Shown piece after piece: positions 1 through 8,055 of a stretch of DNA of 64,000 bases. Numbering within the stretch: the stretch's first letter is position 1; the number at the start of each line of letters is the position of its first letter. The stretch is from AP-15 sp963781215 (GTDB lineage: Bacteria; Pseudomonadota; Alphaproteobacteria; ATCC43930; CGMCC-115725). Both the position numbers and the translations under genes were made by a program. The notes below the pieces were generated by a model that had not been told where the DNA came from, searched no databases, and saw only the letters and a list, made by a program, of their open reading frames with translations. The stretch is taken from contig CAWAFE010000053.1 in the NCBI GenBank assembly GCA_963781215.1, forward strand, positions 55,968-119,967, given 5' to 3'.

Positions 1-1284
1 CACGCGATCCGGCCACGGGTGATCCACACCTTCGATGTTGCGGCGATCGGGTTGGGGCATGATTTCCGCGACCGCTTGCGGGCCGAAGGTCACGCTGCCG
101 CTTGGTTTCACGACTTTTCCGAATACACCGCCGGGCACAGCTTCGCCGATGACAAGACAGCTGGCGCGTCCGAGGATGTCGAGTGGCGGCGGGTGGTGCT
201 GGCTCACGAAGCCGCCCACGCTTGTTACCCTGATCACGCGTTCACTGTGTCGCCGGCCCTCGCTGCCGCGCTGGCGGAGGAATACGGGCTCGATATGGCG
301 CCGACCGTGCTGCTCAACGTGCCGCGCGCCGGCGATTTTGACGAGGCGAGCCGGCTCACCGTGCGAAAGGCGGTTGGCATCGGCAGAAACGTGCCGCTCT
401 TGGTCTATTCGGGTGGGTTGACGCCGCATCGCGGCATCGAAACCTTGGTCGCCGCACTCGCCCGCCTGCCCGAGGCCCACCTCGTCCTCGTAGCGCAATC
501 GCGCACGCCCTATGTGCTCTCGCTGATCGATCAGGCCCGCGCCGCCGGCTGCGCCGGAAGGCTGCATTTCCACCCCTATGTCGACCCCGCCCGGGTAGCG
601 AGCTTTCTGCGCGATGCGACAGTAGGGGTGCATCCATTGCGACATTACGGAAACGCCGAAGCGGCGTTGCCGAACAAGCTGTTCGCCTATCTCCATGCGG
701 GGCTGCCGGTGGTGGTCAGCGACTGCCGCTCGATGGCCGATTTTGTGCGCGGCAACGGGGTGGGACATGTGTTCGCGGCCGGCGACGCCGCCTCGCTCGC
801 CGACGCCCTGCGGGCGGCGATCGCCGAAGAAGCGGGATTGCGGGCGCGCATCGCAGCATCAGGGATACGGCTCACCTGTTGCTGGGAGCGCGAGGAGGCG
901 GCGCTGCTCGAGGTTTATCGCCGCCACCTGGGCGCCCGGGCAGCGGGCCGAGGCACGGACAGCCGGCCAGGTGCGCAGGCGGGAATGTATCGCTGCTCTA
1001 AGAGAAGGTGGCGGGCTAGGAGGGAACCTCGAATTGATAGGCGATCGGCTCGCGGCCTTCCAATGCGACGGTCACGACGCGGCCGATCGCTGCTCGGGCG
1101 AGGCTCGTTTCACCGCCATATCCGCCGGAGGCCATGTGTCGGGCTGCGGCGCGCCTCTCGACGCCGCCCATTTCGACGCGGCCAAGTCCGACACGCGGTC
1201 AACCGCCCTATATTCCGATTTGTTATTTGGTGGACCTTACAGACCGCGACCGGATCTGACAGCACGATTTTGCTTGCGGGCTGA
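1..1284 (+). CDS. Glycosyltransferase (GT4-like), 5'-partial, abnormal 3' tail
   Basis: The reading frame is open from the first base, so the N-terminus lies outside the window. The visible protein resembles the C-terminal Rossmann half of a GT-B glycosyltransferase. It has a strand followed by SGGLTPHRGIETL, a segment like those starting the donor-binding domain, then LPNKLFAYLHAGLPVVVSD, the usual nucleotide-sugar binding region, and a closing helix with EVYRRHLG. Family knowledge implies transfer of a sugar from an activated donor to a glycan or lipid acceptor at the cytoplasmic membrane face; the substrate is not visible. Past about base 945 the translation becomes Arg-rich and loses protein character, so the natural stop has probably been lost or an indel has shifted the frame. 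The true product likely ends near 950. The next intact gene is also carbohydrate-related. Confidence 0.7.
   Translation, partial: HAIRPRVIHTFDVAAIGLGHDFRDRLRAEGHAAAWFHDFSEYTAGHSFADDKTAGASEDVEWRRVVLAHEAAHACYPDHAFTVSPALAAALAEEYGLDMAPTVLLNVPRAGDFDEASRLTVRKAVGIGRNVPLLVYSGGLTPHRGIETLVAALARLPEAHLVLVAQSRTPYVLSLIDQARAAGCAGRLHFHPYVDPARVASFLRDATVGVHPLRHYGNAEAALPNKLFAYLHAGLPVVVSDCRSMADFVRGNGVGHVFAAGDAASLADALRAAIAEEAGLRARIAASGIRLTCCWEREEAALLEVYRRHLGARAAGRGTDSRPGAQAGMYRCSKRRWRARREPRIDRRSARGLPMRRSRRGRSLLGRGSFHRHIRRRPCVGLRRASRRRPFRRGQVRHAVNRPIFRFVIWWTLQTATGSDSTILLAG
1016..1171 (-). CDS. Small hypothetical ORF (51 aa) under the glycosyltransferase tail
   Basis: A 51-residue reading frame on the minus strand starts at ATG 1171 and ends in TAG at 1016-1018. 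Its composition is protein-like (it ends EGREPIAYQFEVPS), in contrast to the Arg-rich plus-strand frame opposite. No domain is recognised. It is too short to separate a small gene from the 3' end of a decayed larger gene, and there is no clear ribosome binding site. Confidence 0.25.
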   Translation of the reverse strand: MGGVERRAAARHMASGGYGGETSLARAAIGRVVTVALEGREPIAYQFEVPS

Positions 1285-1297
1285 CGAGGCTTAATGA

Positions 1298-1468
1298 CAA
1301 TACGCTGCCCAGGCCGCCTATCAAGTTCAAGACTCGATCGAAACCCTGGCGCGGCACTATCGCCTGCGCATGTCCGCGGGCGGTGGTGTCGTGGTCTTGT
1401 GCCACCTCTGGGCGGGCGGGGGACACTTCCAACGGTTCCTCTATGCGGTCGCGGTGGTGGATCGGTGA
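1298..1468 (+). pseudogene. Remnant coding segment ahead of the deacetylase-like gene
   Basis: After tandem stops TAA-TGA at 1292-1297, one frame reads as plausible protein to TGA 1466-1468, including SIETLARHYRL and CHLWAGGGHFQRFLYAV. The only ATG is internal (1370). The stop overlaps the GTG start of the next gene in a GTGA arrangement, typical of translationally coupled operon genes. I read this as the 3' end of a gene whose upstream part has decayed or is scrambled by indels. The family is not recognised. Confidence 0.35.
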
Positions 1469-3435
1469 GTTACGGGAGCATACGCCGCCTGACGGCAAGG
1501 TTTCTCGCCGGCGGGCTGCCACGCAAATTCGGGCCGCCGCACCGCGGTGACCAGGGCGCGTCCCATCCGCCCGGACCGGCGGCTGAACAGCAACTGGCGG
1601 CGCGCTTCGGCCGCTACATCGAATGGTTGACTGCGGAGGGGTACACGTTCGAGCCGCTGGGCGAGCGGCAACCCGATCTGTCGAAGAGCTGCGTCTATCT
1701 ACGTTACGACAGCGGGCCGGGTGACGCGTGGGCGGCTTGGCTGCTGGCGAACTTGCACCAGCGGTGGCAAATTCCGGGGAGCTTCACCATTGCCTGGGAC
1801 CTGCTCCGCACCGACCACAGGCTCGCGGAGGCTTTTCTTCGCCTCCGTGGTTTCGACCCCCGATATGTCAGGCTCGGGCTCTATTGCGCCCCAGTCGACA
1901 ATTGGCTGCGCCGCGCGCGCTTCGACGGAGATGCCCGCCGTCAAGCGATTTTTTTGGGTTCGCCCGATTTTCCGGCTTTTCTCGACCGCCTGGCGGGCGG
2001 CGAAGGCGGTGAGGAGTTGGCGGCGATCCGCGCCGGCGGTGAGGCGCAACTTTCAGAGGAATTGACCGACTTCGCCGAAAGCTTCGGTGAATGGCCGACG
2101 ATCGCAGGACGGGCATCCCCGCTTTCGGCGGCCTTCGCCCGAGAGCGGACCCGAAGGACGAGCCTGGAGACGCTCGACAACACCTTCCATGCCGTTCGAT
2201 TTTTGGCCTCTCTCGACCCGGGCGGCGCCGGATTTGGCCCTGAAGCTGCCGCCTTGCCAGAAGATGACTATTTCGGGCCGCACATCATGTTCGGCGGTGG
2301 CGATCCTGAGACCGTGCGCCGTCACCATCATGAGCGAATCTGGAGCGGCGCGGGCTTTGTCGCCTTGTTTCCGCCCGGCCGGTGGCTCGCACCGAACTTC
2401 GACCTGCTCCCGGTACCGCCCCGATTTCCCGAAACACGGGCGCCCCGGAGGCAGGCGGCAGCGCCAGCCTCCGCGCCGGTCTTGACCCACCTAAGCGATC
2501 TGGTCCCGTTCGGTCGGCGTTGCGATCGGGTCGACGGCCGCGAGGTGGCGGCGGCGGCGCGAAGGGCCCTCGGCCCAAGGCCGGAATTTCTCGTCGAGCG
2601 CTTTGTCGAGTGGCTGGCCGGCGAAGGCTACGTCTTCTCGGATCTAGAGCGTGAGCCGCCTGCCTTTGACAGCCGCAGGGTCTATCTGCGTTACGATGTC
2701 CATATCCAGGATCTGCTTGCCGCTTATCTGCTGGCCGATTTTCACGAAAGTCATCGGATCCCTGCGTCGTTTCAGCTGACATGGCAATATTCGCCTGCCG
2801 AAGTGCAGCTGGAGCCGTTTTTCCGGAAATTTTTGGAATTCGACCCGCGTTATGTGCAGGTCGGCTTGCACTGCGCACCGCCGACCACCTGGTACATCCA
2901 TGAGCGCTGTGGAGGGAACCACGCGTTGGCCGCCGAGCAGGCGGCGGGGCCGGAGTTCCGCGCCTTTCTCCACGGCCTGCTCGCGGCCCACCGGCGCTCC
3001 GGCCCCGGCGCAGCGGAGCTGGTGCAACTGCGGGAGGAGATCGACGCCTGGTCGGCAAGGCTGGCGGACAGCTTTCGTGGCGCCTTCGGCCAATGGAAGA
3101 CCATCTCCGGGCACGGCAATTTTTTGGACAACGCGTTCGCGCAGGCGAATGCCGAGGAGCCCGGCCTATCGCCAATTGCCGACTTCATTAAGTCTGTCCG
3201 CTATTTTCGGAAGTTCGGCGTCGACCGATTTGGGTTTGAGCGCGAGCTGACCGCCTTTCCCAATGACCGCCCAAACCTTCCCAACGTGATCTTCGAGAGC
3301 GCACCGGCGCCGACGTTGCGCCGATGGTTCGATGGCCGCGTTGCCGAGGGCTTGGGCTTTCTGTGTCTCTTTCACCCCGCGACGCTGACCTCCGATCATC
3401 TCGCGTCGATCGTGCCGGCGCTGCGAACCGGATGA
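1465..3435 (+). CDS. Tandem polysaccharide-deacetylase-like protein with one degenerate domain
   Basis: I chose GTG 1465 because the 57 codons upstream in this frame look non-coding and because it overlaps the preceding stop by 4 nt; this gives 656 aa. The protein holds two homologous halves of about 300 residues. Shared landmarks are an EWL-x-EGY helix, VYLRYD, a helix with LLA-x-(L/F)H, the phrase FDPRYV, and a late W-x-TI(S/A)G segment. The second half carries YDVH, GLHC and SGHGNF, which fits a NodB-like metal site. The first half has YDS, GLYC and AGRAS at the same places, so it has lost the likely metal-binding His residues. Members of this family act on cell-surface glycans; the substrate here is unknown. 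No signal peptide is evident. The neighbouring glycosyltransferase supports a surface-polysaccharide role. Confidence 0.6.
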   Translation: MSYGSIRRLTARFLAGGLPRKFGPPHRGDQGASHPPGPAAEQQLAARFGRYIEWLTAEGYTFEPLGERQPDLSKSCVYLRYDSGPGDAWAAWLLANLHQRWQIPGSFTIAWDLLRTDHRLAEAFLRLRGFDPRYVRLGLYCAPVDNWLRRARFDGDARRQAIFLGSPDFPAFLDRLAGGEGGEELAAIRAGGEAQLSEELTDFAESFGEWPTIAGRASPLSAAFARERTRRTSLETLDNTFHAVRFLASLDPGGAGFGPEAAALPEDDYFGPHIMFGGGDPETVRRHHHERIWSGAGFVALFPPGRWLAPNFDLLPVPPRFPETRAPRRQAAAPASAPVLTHLSDLVPFGRRCDRVDGREVAAAARRALGPRPEFLVERFVEWLAGEGYVFSDLEREPPAFDSRRVYLRYDVHIQDLLAAYLLADFHESHRIPASFQLTWQYSPAEVQLEPFFRKFLEFDPRYVQVGLHCAPPTTWYIHERCGGNHALAAEQAAGPEFRAFLHGLLAAHRRSGPGAAELVQLREEIDAWSARLADSFRGAFGQWKTISGHGNFLDNAFAQANAEEPGLSPIADFIKSVRYFRKFGVDRFGFERELTAFPNDRPNLPNVIFESAPAPTLRRWFDGRVAEGLGFLCLFHPATLTSDHLASIVPALRTG

Positions 3436-3449
3436 CCCGAACCGCCGAG

Positions 3450-4076
3450 TCACTTGCCGTGGTGCGGCAGGCGCAGACCGAGAAGCTGTGCCGCGGCTTC
3501 GGGCGGCAGCTTGGAGAACCCGGCAGGCACTTCGAACAAGCCCGCGTCCTGCCGGCCGATGCTGACGTTGCGCAATTCCCAATAGATCGTCGAGGCCTTG
3601 CCGTTGCGGGCCGTGAACCTGGCCTCGGCCTTCATCGGGATGCCGTCGCGGCTGAGCCACAGCGAGCCCGAGGCGTGGCCGTCGGGGATATCGCGATCGA
3701 CCGCATATTTTGTCGTCGCGATGCCGTTGATTGTTTCCTGTCCGACCGGGCTGCCGAGGAGACCAGGCTTGCCCAGCACCGACAGCGCCTTCGGTAGAGC
3801 CAGCTCGACGACGGTATGCAATTGCGGCAAAACGACATCGCCGATCCCGCTGTCGGCGCGCAGGATGAAGACCGGCTTCAGGGCCGGCAATTCCTGCTCG
3901 TGCCGCTGCTCGCCCGGCATGTTCCACATTTTGCCGACATAGCTCTTCCCGTCGAACACGAGGACGCGCTCGGCGCTGAACCCGATTTGCGGATCGCCCA
4001 AGGTCTCGCTCCGCGCCGGGAAACCGGTCGACAGCAGCAGGAAGATCAGGATCAGGGCGATCGAAGGCGCGCGCAT
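3450..4076 (-). CDS. Secreted LolA-like hypothetical protein
   Basis: 208 aa from ATG 4076, with GAGGA as ribosome binding site 6 nt upstream; the open frame further upstream is Arg/Gly-rich and is not coding. A signal peptide is clear: MRAPS, a hydrophobic run of about 14 residues, and a probable cut after FPARS. The mature part is rich in beta-strand patterns (VLVFDGKSYVGKMWN, GSLWLSRDGIPMKAEARF), like the LolA/DUF4412-type half-barrel fold that binds lipophilic ligands in the periplasm. The fold assignment is from pattern only. It is divergent from the next gene. Confidence 0.55.
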   Translation of the reverse strand: MRAPSIALILIFLLLSTGFPARSETLGDPQIGFSAERVLVFDGKSYVGKMWNMPGEQRHEQELPALKPVFILRADSGIGDVVLPQLHTVVELALPKALSVLGKPGLLGSPVGQETINGIATTKYAVDRDIPDGHASGSLWLSRDGIPMKAEARFTARNGKASTIYWELRNVSIGRQDAGLFEVPAGFSKLPPEAAAQLLGLRLPHHGK

Positions 4077-4259
4077 GGTGATCCTCGACACCGATGGCGG
4101 CGGCTCGTACGCAGCGAATGCGGCGGTTTCGCGGCACTGGACAGGGGCTGCGCAACGCCTATCCTGAGTCCGGCGACCTATTGACGTGCGATTCAGGGCG
4201 ACAGCAATGAAGCAACAGGCGGGAGCGCTCTTCCCGGCGGACCGGACCACGAGCCGGCG

Positions 4260-5420
4260 ATGAACGACACCGATGGCGCGATCACCGTGCGCGTCCACAG
4301 CGCGATCGCCGAGATCCCGCAAGCCGCGTGGGACGCCTGCGCCGGCGACGTCAACCCGAGCGTCTCCTACGCGTTTCTGAACGCGCTCGAGGAGAGCGGC
4401 TCGACCACGGCGCGTACCGGCTGGACCCCGCAGCACCTCTCGATCGCCGATCGCGACGGCACGATCGCCGGCGTGGTCCCCCTTTACGCAAAGACGCATT
4501 CCTACGGCGAATACGTGTTCGATTACGGCTGGGCCGACGCCTATGAGCGCGCCGGCGGCCGCTATTACCCCAAGCTGTTGAGCGCGGTGCCGTTCACCCC
4601 GGTGCCGGGGCCGCGACTGTTGTTGCGTCCCGGGGCGGCGCCCGAATTGCGCGGGCAGCTGATCGCCGGGATGGTCGAGCTGGCCAAGCGGCGGCGGATT
4701 TCGTCGTTGCACGTCAATTTTCCCGACGACACCGATGCCGAGGCGTTGACCGAGGCCGGCTTCCTGCAACGCATGGGCCAGCAGTTTCATTGGACGAATG
4801 ACGGCTATGCCGGGTTCGACGATTTCCTCGCCGCACTCAACTCGCGCAAGCGCAAGGCGGTCAAGAAGGAGCGTCGCGAGGCGCTGGCGCCTGGCCTCGA
4901 GATCGAGGTCCTGACCGGCGGCGATCTGAAAACCCGCCATTGGGATGCGTTCTACGAGTTCTATCTCGCAACCTCCGATCGCAAATGGGGGTCCGCCTAC
5001 CTCAACCGGCGCTTCTTCAGCCTGATCGGCGAGCGGATGCCGGAGCGGATCGTCCTCGTCATGGCGCGCTCCGGCGGGAAATACGTCGCCGGTGCGCTGA
5101 ACCTCCTCGGCAAGGACACGATCTACGGCCGCAACTGGGGCAGCTACGGCGAGTACAAGTTCCTTCATTTCGAGTGCTGCTATTACCAGGCGATCGAGTT
5201 CGCCATCACGCACCGGCTACAGCGCGTCGAGGCCGGCGCCCAGGGGCCGCACAAGATCCAGCGCGGCTATCTGCCGGCGCCGACCTACAGCGCCCACTGG
5301 ATCCCCGACCCCGGCTTCCGCCGCGCCGTCGCCCAGTTCCTGGCGCGCGAGCGCGACATGGTCGAGCGCAAGATCGAAGGCCTCTCCGAATACTCGCCGT
5401 TCCGCCACGCGGATAATTGA
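4260..5420 (+). CDS. COG3146-family N-acyltransferase (peptidogalycan-type GNAT)
   Basis: 386 aa. Hallmarks of this GNAT-fold family are visible: NPSVSYAFLNALEESG near the N-terminus, an EYVFDYGWADAYER segment, SSLHVNFPDD, QFHWTNDGYAGFDDFLA, and the C-terminal run GAQGPHKIQRGYLP. Length matches the family (about 380-400 aa). Members are predicted cytoplasmic acyltransferases of unknown acceptor, annotated as peptidogalycan biosynthesis/recognition proteins. It is transcribed away from the LolA-like gene with 183 bp between them and appears monocistronic. The start ATG lies about 55 nt after another out-of-frame ATG. Confidence 0.8.
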   Translation: MNDTDGAITVRVHSAIAEIPQAAWDACAGDVNPSVSYAFLNALEESGSTTARTGWTPQHLSIADRDGTIAGVVPLYAKTHSYGEYVFDYGWADAYERAGGRYYPKLLSAVPFTPVPGPRLLLRPGAAPELRGQLIAGMVELAKRRRISSLHVNFPDDTDAEALTEAGFLQRMGQQFHWTNDGYAGFDDFLAALNSRKRKAVKKERREALAPGLEIEVLTGGDLKTRHWDAFYEFYLATSDRKWGSAYLNRRFFSLIGERMPERIVLVMARSGGKYVAGALNLLGKDTIYGRNWGSYGEYKFLHFECCYYQAIEFAITHRLQRVEAGAQGPHKIQRGYLPAPTYSAHWIPDPGFRRAVAQFLARERDMVERKIEGLSEYSPFRHADN

Positions 5421-5482
5421 GGCTGTCGCAAGAGATTGCGGGTTTTGCGCCGCTCATCCTACGGCTTGCTATCTGAATTGCG

Positions 5483-6028
5483 TCAGCCTCGACGAACGTA
5501 CGGGCGGACAGCATCGAGCAGCACGGCGGACGGGGCGAGGCGCGGTCCCTCGCCCTCATCGACCGGCGGCACGATCGTCACGCCCCAGGCAGGCAAGCTT
5601 CTCAGAGATAACTGCGCCTGGGGATGGTTCAGGAGCGGTGCATTCAAGGATGGGGCGACAATCACCGGCGTCCCCCGTCCGATGGCTTCGGCGACGACGG
5701 ACAGGGCAAGGTTGTCGGCGATGCCGTGCGCGAGTTTGTTCAGCGAGTTGAAGCTGCACGGCGCGAACAGCACCACCCCGCGCGGCGGGCGCGGGCGGAT
5801 CGCCAGATCGAAATACGATTGGACGACCTGCACGCCCTCGACATCCGCGAGCTCGCGCGACGCGATCACCCGCGAGGCGTTCGGTGTCGGGATCGCGATG
5901 ATCGTCGCAAAGCCGAGCCCGACCAGGCCACGCAGAAGCTCAGGACAGCGCGCCGACGTCGTCGTGCCGCTCAGCACCAAATATGCTACGTCAAACCTTT
6001 CGTCCCCAGCCGCGGCATCAGGTCTCAT
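5483..6028 (-). CDS. Flavoprotein of the Dfp/UbiX (PPC-decarboxylase-like) fold
   Basis: 181 aa from ATG 6028; the frame continues open upstream but overlaps the oxidoreductase in a non-coding manner. The segment NKLAHGIADNLALSV followed by PVIVAPSLNAPLLNHP closely mirrors the FMN-binding region of phosphopantothenoyl-cysteine decarboxylase-like proteins (NTIAKIANGIADNL ... APAMN). The short length argues for a stand-alone flavoprotein, not CoaBC. It starts 26 nt after the Gfo/Idh/MocA gene stop in the same direction, so cupin, oxidoreductase and flavoprotein probably form one transcript. Substrate unknown. Confidence 0.65.
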   Translation of the reverse strand: MRPDAAAGDERFDVAYLVLSGTTTSARCPELLRGLVGLGFATIIAIPTPNASRVIASRELADVEGVQVVQSYFDLAIRPRPPRGVVLFAPCSFNSLNKLAHGIADNLALSVVAEAIGRGTPVIVAPSLNAPLLNHPQAQLSLRSLPAWGVTIVPPVDEGEGPRLAPSAVLLDAVRPYVRRG

Positions 6029-6054
6029 CTTGATCCCGTTGAAACTGCGTCGGA

Positions 6055-7146
6055 TTAGAACATCACTTCGCGGCCGTCGTCCGACGCCTGTTTGATGGCG
6101 TCGACCAGGCGGTGCAGGTCGACCGCGGTCTCGAAATTCGGCTGGTGGCTTTCGCCATCGCGAATCGCACGGGCGAACAGCGTGTACATCTGGCCGACAT
6201 TGGCGGGTTCGCCTGACGGCGTGCCGGCTGATGCGACGGTGAACCGCTCCGGCACCGGGATCAGCGCCAGCTTGTTGCCGCCCTTCGCCCCGTGCAGCGA
6301 AACCTCGCTCAGCTGCGGCGAGTCCTCGCCGGATACGACCAAGGTCCCGTCGCGACCGTAGATTTCCATGCGATAGCCGCTGCCGGCGAATGGGATGGCG
6401 CCGATATGAACGGACGCCACCGCGCCACTCGCCAGATGGCCGCTCAACAGCACGTTGTCGGGCGAGGTGACGTCGAGCCATGTGTTGGCGCCGGTGTCGA
6501 GCCACTGCTTGGCCTGGGTCGCCACCACCGCGCAGAGCCGGGAGAAGTCGCCGGCGATGAAGCGCATCGCGTCCACCGTGTGGCCGTTGGCGATCGTCAA
6601 GGTGTTGGCGCCGAGCTCGGCGTCCCGCTGCCAGGTGCGGTTCGACGGCCGGGTCAACACGCCCTCGCGCATCAGGCTGACATGGACGGCCATCACCTCG
6701 CCGACATAGCCCGCTTCGACCAGCTCTTTCATGTGCATCACGGCGGGATTGACGCGGGCCTGCAGGCCGACCGCGGTGACCAGCCCCTTGGCCTTGGCCA
6801 ATGCCGCCAGCTCCACCGCCTCCGCCGTCGTCCGCCCCAGCGGCCATTCGCAATAGACGTGCTTGCCCGCTTCCAGCGCCGCCTTGGCCGGTGCGTAGTG
6901 CGACGGCACCCGCACGACGACAGCCACCGCGTCGATCTCGGGCGAGGCGGTCATCCGGCGCCAGTCGTCAAAGGCTAAGCGGGCGCCCCAGGCCTGGCGC
7001 GCCGCCTCGGCGCTGTCGGCCCTGGTGGTGCAGACTGCGGTCAGCTCGACATCCGCGCTCGCCCGCAGCGCCGGCAGGTGGGAACGCGCCGACCAAGTGC
7101 CCTTGACGCTGGCGCCGATCAGGCCCAGCCGAATCTTGTCCGCCAT
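6055..7146 (-). CDS. Gfo/Idh/MocA family NAD(P)-dependent oxidoreductase
   Basis: 363 aa. The N-terminal Rossmann domain opens with LGLIGASVKGTW and shows AVAVVVRVPSHYAPAKAALEAGKHVYCEWPLGRT, the position of the family's EKP catalytic motif (here EWP). The C-terminal alpha/beta domain has NGHTVDAMRF, a plausible catalytic His region, and a beta-sheet face with YRMEIYGRDGTLVVSG. Members oxidise or reduce sugars, inositols or related polyols. The Trp in EWP replaces the usual Lys, which is seen in a subset of the family and leaves the chemistry uncertain. It lies between the cupin (29 bp upstream) and the flavoprotein. Confidence 0.85.
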   Translation of the reverse strand: MADKIRLGLIGASVKGTWSARSHLPALRASADVELTAVCTTRADSAEAARQAWGARLAFDDWRRMTASPEIDAVAVVVRVPSHYAPAKAALEAGKHVYCEWPLGRTTAEAVELAALAKAKGLVTAVGLQARVNPAVMHMKELVEAGYVGEVMAVHVSLMREGVLTRPSNRTWQRDAELGANTLTIANGHTVDAMRFIAGDFSRLCAVVATQAKQWLDTGANTWLDVTSPDNVLLSGHLASGAVASVHIGAIPFAGSGYRMEIYGRDGTLVVSGEDSPQLSEVSLHGAKGGNKLALIPVPERFTVASAGTPSGEPANVGQMYTLFARAIRDGESHQPNFETAVDLHRLVDAIKQASDDGREVMF

Positions 7147-7175
7147 ATCGCTTCCTCCCTGGGAGATTCACTTCG

Positions 7176-7577
7176 TCAGTCGAGGGTTCGCGGGTCGTCG
7201 ATGGCGAAGGTGAGGTGTTGGGTCGGCTGCGGAGTGGTAGTCATCAGGCTCACACCGTCCGGCGCCTCGAAGCGGTGCCACTTCCCTTGCGGCACGACCA
7301 CCACCGTCCCGGCCTTGATCCCGAAGGATTGCGGCCCGTCGTCGAACATGACGTGCAGGGTCGCCGCACCGTCGACGACCTGCACGATCTCATCGCCGTT
7401 CGGGTGGCGCTCCCACGGGCCTTCGCCGGAAAATTTGGCGACGTTGATGGCGCTGTCGCGGTAGGGGGCGAGCCGCGCGAAGGCACCCTCGCGCTCGGCT
7501 TCCGGGGTCTCCGGGGTGCGCCCGCGCAGCGTCCTCAGCTTGGCGAGCTCGGCGTTGAGATCGATGATCGTCAGCAT
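7176..7577 (-). CDS. Cupin-domain protein
   Basis: 133 aa, a single small cupin barrel. Motif 1 is represented by ERHPNGDEIVQVVDG and motif 2 by GTVVVVPQGKWHRFEAPDG, with His/Glu/His residues placed to bind a metal. Such proteins are often isomerases, dioxygenases or ligand sensors; no specific substrate is visible. It is the first gene of a minus-strand group with the oxidoreductase and flavoprotein, and is divergent from the RidA gene across about 80 bp holding a short palindrome. Confidence 0.75.
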   Translation of the reverse strand: MLTIIDLNAELAKLRTLRGRTPETPEAEREGAFARLAPYRDSAINVAKFSGEGPWERHPNGDEIVQVVDGAATLHVMFDDGPQSFGIKAGTVVVVPQGKWHRFEAPDGVSLMTTTPQPTQHLTFAIDDPRTLD

Positions 7578-7614
7578 TGTTGCCTCCGTTTGCGGCTTCG
7601 CGCTTTGGATACCC

Positions 7615-7634
7615 TATTATAACCTCGACAGGTT
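7615..7634. promoter_or_regulatory. Divergent promoter region with 14-bp palindrome
   Basis: Between the cupin (start 7577) and RidA (start 7659) lies TATTAT at 7615-7620, a -10-like hexamer, directly followed by AACCT-CGAC-AGGTT (7621-7634), a perfect inverted repeat with 5-bp arms. Such a palindrome between divergent catabolic operons would suit a shared regulator, but none is encoded next door. This is a pattern-level suggestion only. Confidence 0.3.
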
Positions 7635-7658
7635 GGCATCGGCATCGGGAGGTGATCC

Positions 7659-8051
7659 ATGGAAAAGCGGCGCAGCATCAATGTGGCGGGGGCGAGCCAC
7701 GTCAACCCGATCCCGAGCGCCAGCCGGCGCGGCCCTTTTGTCGTCTCGGGCGCGATCTCCGGCGCCGATCCCGAAACCGGCAAGGTTCCGGCGGATCTCG
7801 ACGAGCAGTGCCGGCTGATGTTCCAGAATGTGCGCCGCGTCATCGAAGCCGCCGGCGGCACGCCCGACGATATTGTGAAGATGAATGTGTGGATCACCGA
7901 CCGCGCGCTGCGCCCGATCCTCAACAAGCATTGGGTCGAAATCTTCCCCGACCCGGCTTCGCGGCCGGCGCGCCACACCCTGGCCTCGGGCGATTTCACG
8001 CCGCCGATGCAGATCCAGTGCGACCTGACGGCCGTCATCGCCGAGGACTGA
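7659..8051 (+). CDS. RidA/YjgF family protein
   Basis: 130 aa, the normal length for the family. It has the conserved GPFVVSGAISG strand, NVRRVIEAAGGTPDDIVKMNVWITD, and RPARHTL with the Arg used by RidA to bind the imine/enamine carboxylate. RidA proteins hydrolyse reactive enamine/imine intermediates; relatives inside catabolic clusters often act on pathway-specific intermediates. The stop is 4 bp before the enolase-superfamily gene, so the two are co-transcribed. Confidence 0.85.
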   Translation: MEKRRSINVAGASHVNPIPSASRRGPFVVSGAISGADPETGKVPADLDEQCRLMFQNVRRVIEAAGGTPDDIVKMNVWITDRALRPILNKHWVEIFPDPASRPARHTLASGDFTPPMQIQCDLTAVIAED

Positions 8052-8055
8052 GCGC

